NCBI GenBank assembly: GCA_016197205.1
Contig: JACPWG010000068.1
Location: forward strand, 1 to 64,000
Source: Planctomycetota bacterium
GTDB taxonomy: Bacteria; Planctomycetota; MHYJ01; WSZJ01; JACPWG01
DNA length: 64,000 nt
Direction of reading: 5' to 3'
In this document: positions 12,583 to 20,721 of the stretch, in pieces
Position numbering within the stretch: position 1 is the first letter of the stretch
Layout of the letters: the number at the start of each line of letters is the position of its first letter
Translations under genes and position numbers: made by a program
Notes under the pieces: model-generated
Database searches by the model: none
What the model saw: the letters and a program-made list of their open reading frames with translations, nothing else
Told to the model about the DNA's origin: nothing

Positions 12583-12836
12583 GTAACCGTTCACCACGGG
12601 GGCACGGACAAACGGAGGCCTGACGGAGGACTTTCGCCGGCTTCGCGAACACACGACTTTCCACGAGCCATTGCGTCGAGTTTCGCTCTGACAGGATCAC
12701 AGGATCAACGGGATACGGAACTGGAAAATCCTGTTGAGCCTGTTGGCCTGTCAAAAACAAGTCGCCAGATTCCCGAAGCGACTTGTCAATTTCTCCGTGC
12801 CTCCGTGGTGATGCGTACCTCCCCGTGAACGGTTAC
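12583..12836. repeat. second MITE-like element with perfect 12-bp TIRs and nested hairpin
   Basis: Perfect terminal inverted repeats GTAACCGTTCAC (12583-12594) and GTGAACGGTTAC (12825-12836), extended inward by CCACGGGGGCACGGA and TCCGTGCCTCCGTGG. Inside, 12689-12753 forms another long hairpin: TGACAGGATCACAGGATC on the left pairs with the CCTGTTGAGCCTGTTGGCC stretch on the right. It starts 5 bp after the previous element, and a T8 run follows at 12841-12848. The rest of the gap to the permease start (13065) holds only a short hairpin repeat at 12918-12950. Confidence 0.7.
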
Positions 12837-12917
12837 GATATTTTTTTTGCGCGACTCATGCGACTTGCCGTCGGCCGGTGTGGGCGGGCTCGAACTCCAG
12901 GAGGCGGAAGGGAGCGC

Positions 12918-12950
12918 TGAGGCCGCTCGCTCACGCTCACGCTTCCGTAG
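12918..12950 (+). repeat. short REP-like repeat, family B (diverged copy)
   Basis: Diverged copy of the GACCGCTCCCTCACGGTC-type repeat found at least eight times in the window (see 19738, 24981, 25115, 27768, 35133, 36928, 55979). Here CTCGCTCACGCTCACG replaces part of the core. Confidence 0.4.
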
Positions 12951-13064
12951 CCCTTCGCCTCACGCCCGAACGCTTCGCGAAAGTTCGGTTCTCACGTTCA
13001 CCCTTCGCAGCACCCCCGACCGGACGGGGCGTTGTCGATGGCCGCCCCGACGCGGAGGCCGAAC

Positions 13065-15077
13065 ATGGACGACTGCGCAACCTTGCCGGACGCGACAAGG
13101 GCGCCCTCCGCCCGGGTCGCTTGGGGACCGGCGGCCCTGCGCTGCTGGACCGTGTTCGCGCGCGAGCTTGCCTCGACCATCCGGCAACCCACGACCCACG
13201 TCCTGCACGTGGTGTTCGTCCTGGTCGCCGCCGCGGCCGTGACACGGCCATGGGATTGGGCGTGGCCCGACAATACACAGGGAAACGGCCCGAGCCATAC
13301 CGTACTTCTCCAGCACTCGGTCGTCACGTCCCTCTTTCTTGCGGAACTGCTTCTGGTATCGTTCGCGGCCCCACTGCTCACCACGATGATCGTGGTCGAG
13401 GAGCGGGAGCGGCGCACCTTGGACCTGCTCCTCATCACGCCGCTGTCCGGACGGGAAATCATACTGGCCAAGTTCTCGGCCCGCATGTTTCACCTGTTGG
13501 TGCTCGTTGCCCTCTTCACCCCTGTCTTCCTGGCCTCCCTTGCGCTGGATCGGTCCTCCGTCGGCACCCTCCTGGCCCACCAGTCGCTCGTGGTGACCTC
13601 CGCCGTGTGGACCGGGGCCGTCGGTCTTTTCTTCTCCGCGACCGCTTACCGGGGCCGTCAAGCGGTAATTCGCACAGGGTCGTTCCTGCTCCTCCAAACG
13701 GCCGCACTCCCGATCCTTGTGTCCTGGTTCGCGGCGGGCGGAGATGAGGAGCTCAACTCGTGCCTGTTGAGCCCCATCACGATTTCACTTGTCCGGTTGA
13801 TGACGTGGTATCCGGGGAAGCCGGACCTCCTGGCTTCCTGGCCTTTTGCCGCAGCCTTCTACCTTGCAGGTTCCGCGGGGCTCCTCGCCGCAGCCGTGCT
13901 GTTTTTCCGGGGACCCTCCCCGGAAGTGGGTCCTGCCGATGCGAATCCCGCACGAGTCTACTGGCCGGTCCCCCCGGTACGCATGGCCTGTCTGCGTCTA
14001 GAGCCCCACGTCTACTGGCCCGATTCCTTCCCGCACGAAGAGTTTGATCGACCTCGGTCGGGCGATGTGGCCCGGCAAGACCTGGACCCCATTTCGTGGT
14101 GTTGCGTCGCCGCACTTTGGGCTGCCGCGGTCTGCATCGCCCTGCTATTCCTGTTATCCGAGCACGGATGGCGAGCGTGGCAGAAGCGCTCATGGCTACT
14201 GCCACTTGGTGTCCTGGCCGCGGCCGGGATCCGGTGTGTCAAACTATGGCGAGGCCCGCATGTCGGGTTTGCCCTCCGCTGGCTCGAGGGAGCGCTGCGC
14301 GGACCGATTGCTCCGTCTCGAACCGCGCTTCTCGAATTCACCTGGGCGGCCTTCGTCCTTTCCGTGGTTTCGAGCGCAACCGTATGCTTCCGGTTCAAAT
14401 TCCCCAGCAGAGTGATTGAGGACGAGTTCGGTCTCGCCCTATCGGTGGAAGTGGGCGTCCTGATTGCGCTGTCCGCCTTGGGAGTAGGAATTCCTGCCTG
14501 TCGTGCGGTACAGAGCGGGCGCTTCGAACTGCTCCGCATGGCGCCGGTGTCCCCCGCAAGACTCTTGGCGGCGAGGTGCCACCGTACGATTATGGAAGCC
14601 TGCCCCTTTGTCGGTTTGGTGCTCCTGCACCTCTTCGACCACCTTCGGCAGAACGAGAGGGTGCCTGAGTGGCCGATCCTCTTTTTCGCGGGTACCTTGG
14701 TCTCAATCCTGAGCGCGCACGGTTTTCTGGCCCTGTACCTAAGCCTCAGGCTCCGTAGGCTGCCGGTCGTGCTGGGAATGCATGTGGCGCTTGCCATCGT
14801 GTTCTGCGGCATCGTCCCGATGCTGTTTGGAGCGTTCGACACCTCGGGTCGGGCTGCGGAGTCGTGGTTCGCCTCCTCCCTTCGCGAGGCTGCGCACGCC
14901 GTCAACCCGTTCGCTCTCTTCATCGGGCTCGACGCTGCTCTCCGCGGGCTGGGGTACTCCGGAGGGGCCATTCCGCGTTGCCTGTGGACAGGGCTCGTGG
15001 CCCACGCTGCAATGGCTCTCGGTCTTGCGACGTGGACCCTCTTCCGGTTCGATCGACTCGTCCGCGGAAAGGCGTGA
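13065..15077 (+). CDS. ABC-2 type transporter permease, large
   Basis: About 670 residues with some fourteen hydrophobic segments. The N-terminal half carries the hallmark of ABC-2 permeases, EERERRTLDLLLITPLSGRE (the EKE-like elbow and TPL loop), just after the second membrane helix. The C-terminal half repeats a weaker version (ACRAVQSGRFELLRMAPVSP), so the protein looks like two fused permease halves. ATG 13065 is chosen because GGAGG sits 7 nt upstream; the frame can open earlier at TTG 13032. No ATP-binding subunit is found in the window, so the ATPase must be elsewhere. The next gene, a large exported protein with C-terminal membrane helices, is in the same direction but separated by a repeat element. 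The substrate is unknown. Confidence 0.75.
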   Translation: MDDCATLPDATRAPSARVAWGPAALRCWTVFARELASTIRQPTTHVLHVVFVLVAAAAVTRPWDWAWPDNTQGNGPSHTVLLQHSVVTSLFLAELLLVSFAAPLLTTMIVVEERERRTLDLLLITPLSGREIILAKFSARMFHLLVLVALFTPVFLASLALDRSSVGTLLAHQSLVVTSAVWTGAVGLFFSATAYRGRQAVIRTGSFLLLQTAALPILVSWFAAGGDEELNSCLLSPITISLVRLMTWYPGKPDLLASWPFAAAFYLAGSAGLLAAAVLFFRGPSPEVGPADANPARVYWPVPPVRMACLRLEPHVYWPDSFPHEEFDRPRSGDVARQDLDPISWCCVAALWAAAVCIALLFLLSEHGWRAWQKRSWLLPLGVLAAAGIRCVKLWRGPHVGFALRWLEGALRGPIAPSRTALLEFTWAAFVLSVVSSATVCFRFKFPSRVIEDEFGLALSVEVGVLIALSALGVGIPACRAVQSGRFELLRMAPVSPARLLAARCHRTIMEACPFVGLVLLHLFDHLRQNERVPEWPILFFAGTLVSILSAHGFLALYLSLRLRRLPVVLGMHVALAIVFCGIVPMLFGAFDTSGRAAESWFASSLREAAHAVNPFALFIGLDAALRGLGYSGGAIPRCLWTGLVAHAAMALGLATWTLFRFDRLVRGKA

Positions 15078-15120
15078 ACGGAGCGATCGCCACATGGCCG
15101 AAGGCTCTGCAAGGACATGA

Positions 15121-15375
15121 AGCCCAAGGGCCAGCCCTTTTAAGGTGCGCGCAGATTGCGCAACATACTATCACGACATATGTTACGGCGCTGATTCGCT
15201 TTCGCGCCTCCGCTCGGCAAAGAAAAATCGTCCTGGGGGCGCGGGCATCTTGCCCGCGCGACGCGGGCGAGGACGCCCGCGCCCCCAGGAACGGCTTGGC
15301 TTGCAACGGTTTGGACAGAACTCTTGCCTGCTTTGGCCGCGCAGTATCCACCTTGAAAGGGCTGGCCCAAGGGCC
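15121..15375. repeat. inverted-repeat element with nested long palindrome
   Basis: Terminal inverted repeats of about 25 bp: 15121-15144 contains GGGCCAGCCCTTTTAAGG and 15351-15375 contains CCTTGAAAGGGCTGGCCC. Inside, 15232-15289 is a long GC palindrome whose outer arms CCTGGGGGCGCGGGC and GCCCGCGCCCCCAGG are perfect; the same CCTGGGGGCGCGGGC heads the family A repeats at 24.8, 35.3 and 62.4 kb. This fills the gap between the permease gene and the next gene. Confidence 0.6.
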
Positions 15376-15423
15376 AAGGGTCGGCAACGCCGGCCCGTTT
15401 CCAGGAAGTGGAAGGACGGAAGC

Positions 15424-17982
15424 GTGGAACCCAAGAAGAGCGAACCCCGAGAGGCACCCGGACGAATCGCTCGGCGCTGCCAACGCGCGCTCTGGTTTTC
15501 GTTCGCGTGCGTGTACGCCCTGCTCTGTTGGGTCCCGCGGGAGTCGCTCGCGGCGGACGAGCCCGCACTCTCGATCGACGTGGAGGCGGGCCTGGGCGGC
15601 GTTTGGCGACCGGGTACGTGGACCCCCATCCGGATCCTGCTCGCCAACACTGGGCCGGATTGGCGCGGGAACCTGACGGCTACTCCGCGTGGCGTCGGCG
15701 CGCTTGGGCCACGCTACATGCGAGAGGTCGAGGTTCCGCGAGGCTCGCGCATGGCCTTTTGGCTCTACGTCCGGCTGGCGGAATCGAACAACAGCGTGGA
15801 GGTCGCCGTTGTCGGGGGAGGCCGGAGTGCCAACGCAAAGGCGGTGCTGCTTTCGCAACCTCTCGGCCGAACGATTGCAGTCCTGGGCGTCCGTGGAAGC
15901 GCCGGTCTCGGTACCGTGGCGTTCGGTTTGCTGGCCGAGGCCGGCGAGCCGGCGCCCACGCTGGGTTTCGTATCGGCCGAGCGCGCACCGGACCGATGGA
16001 TCGGCTACGAAGGGGTGGACGTGGTCCTGGTGCAGGCCGACGCCCCCGGGCTCTTCGCCGGCGAGAAGCAGGCGGCGGCCTTCGAACAGTGGGTGCGTGC
16101 CGGGGGGCGGGCAGTGGTCGTCGCGCCGCGGGGTCGGGGCCCGCTGCAGGGGACGGTTCTGGCGGAGATGCTCCCCGCCGGACTGGGCGCGCTCCGGAGA
16201 CTCGAAACGTCGCGCGGGCTCGCCGCCTTCGCGGGTTCCGACGAACCGCCTGGACAGCCGTATTCGGCGACATCGGTCGAAGCACTCTCCCGGCGCGTCC
16301 TGGTCCGGGAGGACGGTTTGCCGGTCGTGCTCCACGGCCCCTGCGGCGTGGGCGAGGTGATCCTTTTCGCCTTCGACCCGTTCGCACCGCCGTTCGATAG
16401 GTGGGAAGGGATGCGCGCGGTCTGGAGGCGAGTCTTGAAAGGGGATGGCCTTCGGGAGCCATCGCCCTCGGTGGCTGTCATCGGGAGAGGGAAGGGCCAA
16501 GCGCGGGATCTCGAAGCCCTCACCGAGGAGGGGGCCCGTGTCGTGTGTTTCGGCGTGGCGGACGCGCCGACCGACACAGAGGCGTACGACGAGTTTGATT
16601 GGGTCGTCGAGTCCTGGACCCACCGCGTCGAGCTGACGCCCGCACAGCGGCGCCCGCTGACTGAGCTGGTGATGCGAGACGGTCGTGTCGTAATGGTCGG
16701 GCCGTTCGCCGAAAACTTCGGCGCCCTGATCGGAAGCGCTCCCGGCAGGGAGCCGAGCATCGCCTTGCTCCACTCGGAGGCGGTGGCGAGCTTCGCCGGC
16801 GTCCCCTCGCCGGCGGTCGGCAAGTTTCCCGCTTTTGGTGCGTCCCTGCCGTGGGGTGCGCGAGTGCTCGTCTCGCAAGACGAGGTGCCTCTGGTTGTGA
16901 AGTCGCGGCAGTTCAGTTGGGTACGCTTCGATCCGTGGGCCGCGCCGTTCGCGACGTGGCCCGGTCGAGGCGCTTTCTGGAGCCGACTCTATGCGGAGCA
17001 CCTCGCGACTCCATCCTGCCGGTCCGCGACCTGGGGACAGCTCGCCCAGAGTGCGGAGTCCGTGGCGATTTTCGGCCGCGTGCGCTTCGGCCGTTTGCGC
17101 GTGATCCTCCTGGTCTACGCCCTTGTCCTGGGACCGGGAGCTTGGCTGCTGGTGCGCCGCTGCCGGCGTCCGGCCTGGGTGTGGGGTTTTCTCCTTGCCT
17201 CCTCGGCGGGCTTTGGGTGGACGGCCTACATTTATGGCATGGACGGGCGAGAGCAGCTTCTGGCCTTGCCCCAGGTTTCCATTGTGGACCTGGATGGAAA
17301 CGATGGAGGAGGCTCAGCGCGAATTCACGGGATCCTTTACAGTCCGTGGGCGGGCGAGTTTCGAGTCCGGGGTGAAGTCCCCGACTGTCATGTGACCGCC
17401 TGCGGACCCATTCCAGGCGAGGGCTTGGAATGGCTCACGGAAGCGGAAGGGGCATGTGACCACGAGGAGGGGGGTGACGCGAGGGTATCGCGGGTGGAGC
17501 TCCAATCCGGCACGACGCAGGCGGTGGAAGCCCGGTGGCGCTTCGCGGCGGGATCGGACTTCGACGTCCGAGCGTCGATGGGGCCGGAGGGCCTCACCGT
17601 GGACAATCGTAGCAAGGGCCCGCTGGAGAACGTCGCTCTCGCGCGCGGCGGTTGGATCTGGAACAGCCTGGGGACCGTGCCCCCGAGAGAAACCCGCACG
17701 CTGCCTCTGGGCCACGGGCGCAAGTACTTTCTGCGGGAATACCAGGACTACGGCTTTTCCTACCACCAGCTTTTGCGAGGCCGCTGGGACGACCAGGTCC
17801 CTTGGGTCGCGGTGCTCCTGCGAGAAGCTTCGGTGGGGCCGGACGGCGAGCTCGCCCGCTGGCTGCGTTCCGGGGGGAGCGTGGTCCTCGCCACCACGCC
17901 CCGCTCCCCCTGCCGCCTGGTCGTGGACGGGCAGTCGCCCGCGGTGCGCGAGCTCTGTCTGGTGCGGGTCCGCTTCGAGTAG
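15424..17982 (+). CDS. large exported protein with C-terminal membrane helices, unknown function
   Basis: About 852 residues from GTG 15424, which has AAGGA at a good distance; longer starts run through the repeat element. A signal peptide is visible (ALWFSFACVYALLCW ... SLAADEP). The mature region begins with a beta-rich segment with conserved look (IDVEAGLGGVWRPGTWTPIR, typical of N-terminal domains that present an immunoglobulin-like face), followed by two alternating alpha/beta segments that resemble class I glutamine-amidotransferase-like domains (GVDVVLVQADAPGLF, AFEQWVRAGGRAVVV). Two membrane helices lie near 555-600 (VILLVYALVLGPGAWLLV, WGFLLASSAGFGWTAYIYGM), then a beta-rich C-terminal domain. 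I recognise no enzyme motif. The position after an ABC-2 permease suggests a shared job in export or envelope maintenance. Confidence 0.65.
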   Translation: MEPKKSEPREAPGRIARRCQRALWFSFACVYALLCWVPRESLAADEPALSIDVEAGLGGVWRPGTWTPIRILLANTGPDWRGNLTATPRGVGALGPRYMREVEVPRGSRMAFWLYVRLAESNNSVEVAVVGGGRSANAKAVLLSQPLGRTIAVLGVRGSAGLGTVAFGLLAEAGEPAPTLGFVSAERAPDRWIGYEGVDVVLVQADAPGLFAGEKQAAAFEQWVRAGGRAVVVAPRGRGPLQGTVLAEMLPAGLGALRRLETSRGLAAFAGSDEPPGQPYSATSVEALSRRVLVREDGLPVVLHGPCGVGEVILFAFDPFAPPFDRWEGMRAVWRRVLKGDGLREPSPSVAVIGRGKGQARDLEALTEEGARVVCFGVADAPTDTEAYDEFDWVVESWTHRVELTPAQRRPLTELVMRDGRVVMVGPFAENFGALIGSAPGREPSIALLHSEAVASFAGVPSPAVGKFPAFGASLPWGARVLVSQDEVPLVVKSRQFSWVRFDPWAAPFATWPGRGAFWSRLYAEHLATPSCRSATWGQLAQSAESVAIFGRVRFGRLRVILLVYALVLGPGAWLLVRRCRRPAWVWGFLLASSAGFGWTAYIYGMDGREQLLALPQVSIVDLDGNDGGGSARIHGILYSPWAGEFRVRGEVPDCHVTACGPIPGEGLEWLTEAEGACDHEEGGDARVSRVELQSGTTQAVEARWRFAAGSDFDVRASMGPEGLTVDNRSKGPLENVALARGGWIWNSLGTVPPRETRTLPLGHGRKYFLREYQDYGFSYHQLLRGRWDDQVPWVAVLLREASVGPDGELARWLRSGGSVVLATTPRSPCRLVVDGQSPAVRELCLVRVRFE

Positions 17983-18030
17983 AGCTAGCGTGGCGGGTGC
18001 ACCCGTCTACGACGAAGCTCGCTCTCGGTA

Positions 18031-18052
18031 GGGGCACGGCGCTGCCGTGCCC
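18031..18052. repeat. hairpin repeat, family C
   Basis: GGGGCACGGCGCTGCCGTGCCC folds as a 9-bp stem (GGGCACGGC with GCCGTGCCC; shown split because of length). The same hairpin with a variable loop is at 19772-19792 and, degenerate, at 56793-56812. It lies between two convergent genes and could stop transcription, although no T-tract follows. Confidence 0.45.
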
Positions 18053-18117
18053 ACGCTCCGAGAAGCCGCGGTCGGCCTCGCGAGAGGGGCGCGGCGATTT
18101 GAGGCCGCAGGCGGCGG

Positions 18118-18151
18118 TTCGGTGCAGGGCGGAAGCCCTGCACCACAAGGC
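18118..18151 (+). repeat. hairpin repeat, family D
   Basis: GGTGCAGGGCGGAAGCCCTG continues to CACCACAAGG. The hairpin TGCAGGGC/GCCCTGCA is repeated almost base for base at 57089-57121, and its inverted counterpart is at 56931-56955. Confidence 0.5.
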
Positions 18152-18240
18152 CGAGTCCGAGGCTCGAACGAAACGGCAGTAGGCCGCCAGAGAGGGACGC
18201 GTTCGACCTTGCGCGCATTCGGGCTGAACGCTATCGAGCC

Positions 18241-19617
18241 TCACTCGCGCAACACCCGTCGCTCGGGTGCAGCCGCGGCCGGGCCCCGCAGCCGGTCGAG
18301 CGACGCCGATGCCCGCGCGGCCCGCGCGCGTGCGAGCTCCGGGGTCGTGGCTTGAAGGGCGGCGTCGGCGCGGGCGAGCGCCCTCCGAACGAGGGCCGCT
18401 TGCCGGGGAGTGAAGGGCGCCGCTGCGGGGGCGGGCTCTTCGGGGAGACCGAGGGCGCGAAGGATCGCCGCGGAGAGCGCGTCCAGGCCCGTCCCGCGCG
18501 TGGCGGAAACCGGCACGCCGGCGTCCGGGTTCGTTCCGGGCGGCACGCGATCCCACTGCGCGAGCACGCGCACAGACGGCGGCGACGCGCACGGCACGGC
18601 AGGGGCGGATGGGGCGGATGGGAGAGGCGCCGCCGACGCGTCCCTCACGTCGAGCAGGAGGTCCGCCGCCGCCGCCTGGCGCCGCGCCTCTTCGATGCCG
18701 GCGGCCTCCACGGGCTCGGGTGTTTCCCGTAGACCGGCTGTGTCCACGAGGAGGACCGGCACGCCGCGAATCGCGGCCTCCGCTTCGATCGAGTCGCGCG
18801 TGGTCCCCGGCTCGGCGTGGACCAGCGCGCGAGTGCCGCCGAGCAGGGCGTTGAAGAGCGTGGACTTGCCGGCGTTCGGCGGACCCACGAGCACCACGCG
18901 CCGCGGGAACGCAAGTGCGAGTCCGAACGGGGCGGCCGCCGCCAGCCGTGCCAGGAGCACGTGCGCACGCTCGAGGGGCGCGGCCGGGTGGTCGGCTCCG
19001 GCCGCGGCGCGCAGCAGCTCGCGCGCCTCTGCCGTCGCGCGCCACAGCTCCCCGGCGAGGGCGCGGGCGAAGACCTCCGTCGCCAGGCGGGTCCGGGCCG
19101 AACGGAGGCGCGGCCAGGCCTCGCGCCCGATCCGGTCGAGCCTTCCTGTGGCAAGCGCCAGGTCGGCGACCCCCTCGTCGTCCATGCGCAGCGCGCCGGC
19201 GGTCTCCAAAAGCCGGAGCAGCTTCCGGACCGGGGCGCGACCGCCGTGGCAGGAGAGGGTTGCGGTCGGCAGGCCCGTGAAGCTCCCCACCGCGTCCGGG
19301 CCAGACGGCCCTGAGAGGAGCGCTTCGTCGAACGCGCCGTGTTCATCCACGAGGTCGCCCAGCACAGGCGCGGCGGCGGTCGGGTCGCAGGACGGCCCAG
19401 GGGACGGTCGCCGGCGCGGTCCCGCCGCGGCGGCCGCACGCGGCCGAAACACCCGTTGCACGAGCGCGCCGGCGCCGGCGCCGATGACCTCCACGAGCGC
19501 GATCCCCCCGCTCCCGGGCGGCGTGGCGAGGAAGACGTAGGTCGCGGTGAGGTCGAGGCGAGCGCCCGAGGACCTGGGGATTGCGGACTGCTGCTTGCTG
19601 CCTGCCGGTTGCGGCAT
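18241..19617 (-). CDS. mnmE: degenerate MnmE/TrmE-like GTPase
   Basis: About 458 residues from ATG 19617 (a longer start, ATG 19737, would pass through a dispersed repeat). The N-terminal folate-binding-like domain keeps ATPPGSGGIALVEVIG and GSFTG...SCHGG. The G domain, roughly 220-385, has G1 GPPNAGKST, G2 GTTRDSIE and G3 DTAGLRET. However, G4 reads AQWDR instead of NKxD, G5 SATRGTG is near normal, and the C-terminus lacks the CxGK motif whose Cys is essential for the tRNA U34 modification by MnmE-MnmG. The conserved block that normally follows the CHGG (APGEFTKRAFLNGK) is also missing. It is therefore an MnmE paralogue or a heavily diverged MnmE, probably altered in guanine specificity and not doing classical U34 chemistry. 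It is the last gene of the pilT operon. Confidence 0.75.
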   Translation of the reverse strand: MPQPAGSKQQSAIPRSSGARLDLTATYVFLATPPGSGGIALVEVIGAGAGALVQRVFRPRAAAAAGPRRRPSPGPSCDPTAAAPVLGDLVDEHGAFDEALLSGPSGPDAVGSFTGLPTATLSCHGGRAPVRKLLRLLETAGALRMDDEGVADLALATGRLDRIGREAWPRLRSARTRLATEVFARALAGELWRATAEARELLRAAAGADHPAAPLERAHVLLARLAAAAPFGLALAFPRRVVLVGPPNAGKSTLFNALLGGTRALVHAEPGTTRDSIEAEAAIRGVPVLLVDTAGLRETPEPVEAAGIEEARRQAAAADLLLDVRDASAAPLPSAPSAPAVPCASPPSVRVLAQWDRVPPGTNPDAGVPVSATRGTGLDALSAAILRALGLPEEPAPAAAPFTPRQAALVRRALARADAALQATTPELARARAARASASLDRLRGPAAAAPERRVLRE

Positions 19618-19737
19618 GGTTCGGCTTCCGGAGAGGAAGAGTGCGCGCCGTGGATCGGTGGCCGCGGGGACGCGGAGGGCCAGAGCCTTCAGGAGCCGTG
19701 AGGAGAAGACGTGCACAGTCCTTTCTGCGCGGGCCAT

Positions 19738-19792
19738 GAGACCGCTCCCTCACGGTCGCGGTTCCGATTGCGGGCACGGCAACGCCGTGCCC
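19738..19792. repeat. REP-like repeat family B followed by hairpin family C
   Basis: 19738-19766 is a full copy of family B (GAGACCGCTCCCTCACGG then TCGCGGTTCCG), and 19772-19792 is a family C hairpin (GGGCACGGC, two bases, GCCGTGCCC with AAC loop). Both sit in the gap between coaX and the mnmE-like gene. Confidence 0.6.
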
Positions 19793-19823
19793 TGCCGCTG
19801 GTGGCGGGCGCCGGTCGCAGGGG

Positions 19824-20714
19824 TCAAGCCCGCAGGGACTCGCGGTAGGCGAGCACGAGCCCTTCGAGCGCGAGGCCGTCCACGACCGCGGCCGCGTCCG
19901 GAAAGGCCGGGGCGAAGCGCTCCGCGTCCCCGCCGGTGAGAAGGAACGCGGCGCGCCCGCCCAACTCCTCGCGCGCACGGTCGACAAGCCGCCGGACGCC
20001 GCCGGTCACGCCGAACCAGATGCCGGCGCGGATCGCTTCCTCCGTGTCCCGGCCGAGCGCGGTCGCGGGCGCCTCGTCGAGCGTGACGCCGGGCAAGAGC
20101 GCGCACCGGTCGGCGAGCGCGGCCGCCGCCAGACCCGCCCCCGCGAAGATCGCCCCGCCGAGGAATTCGCCCGCGGCCGAAACGGCGTCTACGGTGATCG
20201 CCGTACCCAGCGAAACGGCAATGCACGCGCCGCCGACCCGCCGAAAGGCGGCGAAGGCGTTGAGCTGCCGGTCGATGCCGACGCGGTCCGGCCGGTGGAC
20301 GCGCAGCGGCAGCGGCAACGGAAAGTCGGCCCGCGGTCGCAGCGGGGACAGGCCGAAGGCCTCGCGGCACCACGTCGCGACCGCGGCCTCGGCCGGCGGA
20401 TGTACGGACGCGAGAAGCGCGACGCCCGGGACCGGTCGGTCGCCCTTCACCCGCTCGCGCCATGCCGCCGCGAGCGACGCGGCATCGGCCGTCGGGTGAC
20501 GAAAGCGCAGCGTGTCTCCGCTTCCCGCTCCGTCGGGCGTCCCGGCTGCTCGCGCTGTCCCCGCTCCCGGCCCCGCCCGTTCTCCTTCGTTCGCCCCGCT
20601 CGCCGCAACCCCCGCCCTCGCTTCGTTCCTGTACACGACCTCGACGCCGATCCGGGTGTTTCCCAGATCGATCGCCAGGATCGGGCGGGCCGCGGTCGCC
20701 GGCTCCACGTCCAC
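19824..20714 (-). CDS. coaX: type III pantothenate kinase
   Basis: 296 residues. CoaX phosphorylates pantothenate in the first committed step of coenzyme A synthesis. Its three family motifs are present: the N-terminal phosphate-binding AIDLGNTRIG, the central VGIDRQLNA with the substrate-binding Asp-Arg, and SLGTAITVDAV. GGAIFAG and LTGGDAE complete the ASKHA fold. An insertion of about 35 residues rich in Gly/Ala/Glu follows the first strand. The start at ATG 20714 is 7 nt behind the stop of the GspC-like gene, so they are co-transcribed; the functional link to the pilus/secretion genes is not obvious. CoaX, rather than CoaA, is usual in planctomycetes and many other phyla. Confidence 0.9.
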   Translation of the reverse strand: MDVEPATAARPILAIDLGNTRIGVEVVYRNEARAGVAASGANEGERAGPGAGTARAAGTPDGAGSGDTLRFRHPTADAASLAAAWRERVKGDRPVPGVALLASVHPPAEAAVATWCREAFGLSPLRPRADFPLPLPLRVHRPDRVGIDRQLNAFAAFRRVGGACIAVSLGTAITVDAVSAAGEFLGGAIFAGAGLAAAALADRCALLPGVTLDEAPATALGRDTEEAIRAGIWFGVTGGVRRLVDRAREELGGRAAFLLTGGDAERFAPAFPDAAAVVDGLALEGLVLAYRESLRA

Positions 20715-20721
20715 GTCCGCG

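Noticed and set aside
18031..18052. Intrinsic terminator between the convergent genes
   Set aside because: There is a strong stem but no T-tract, and the same hairpin occurs elsewhere at unrelated positions, so it is classed as a repeat.
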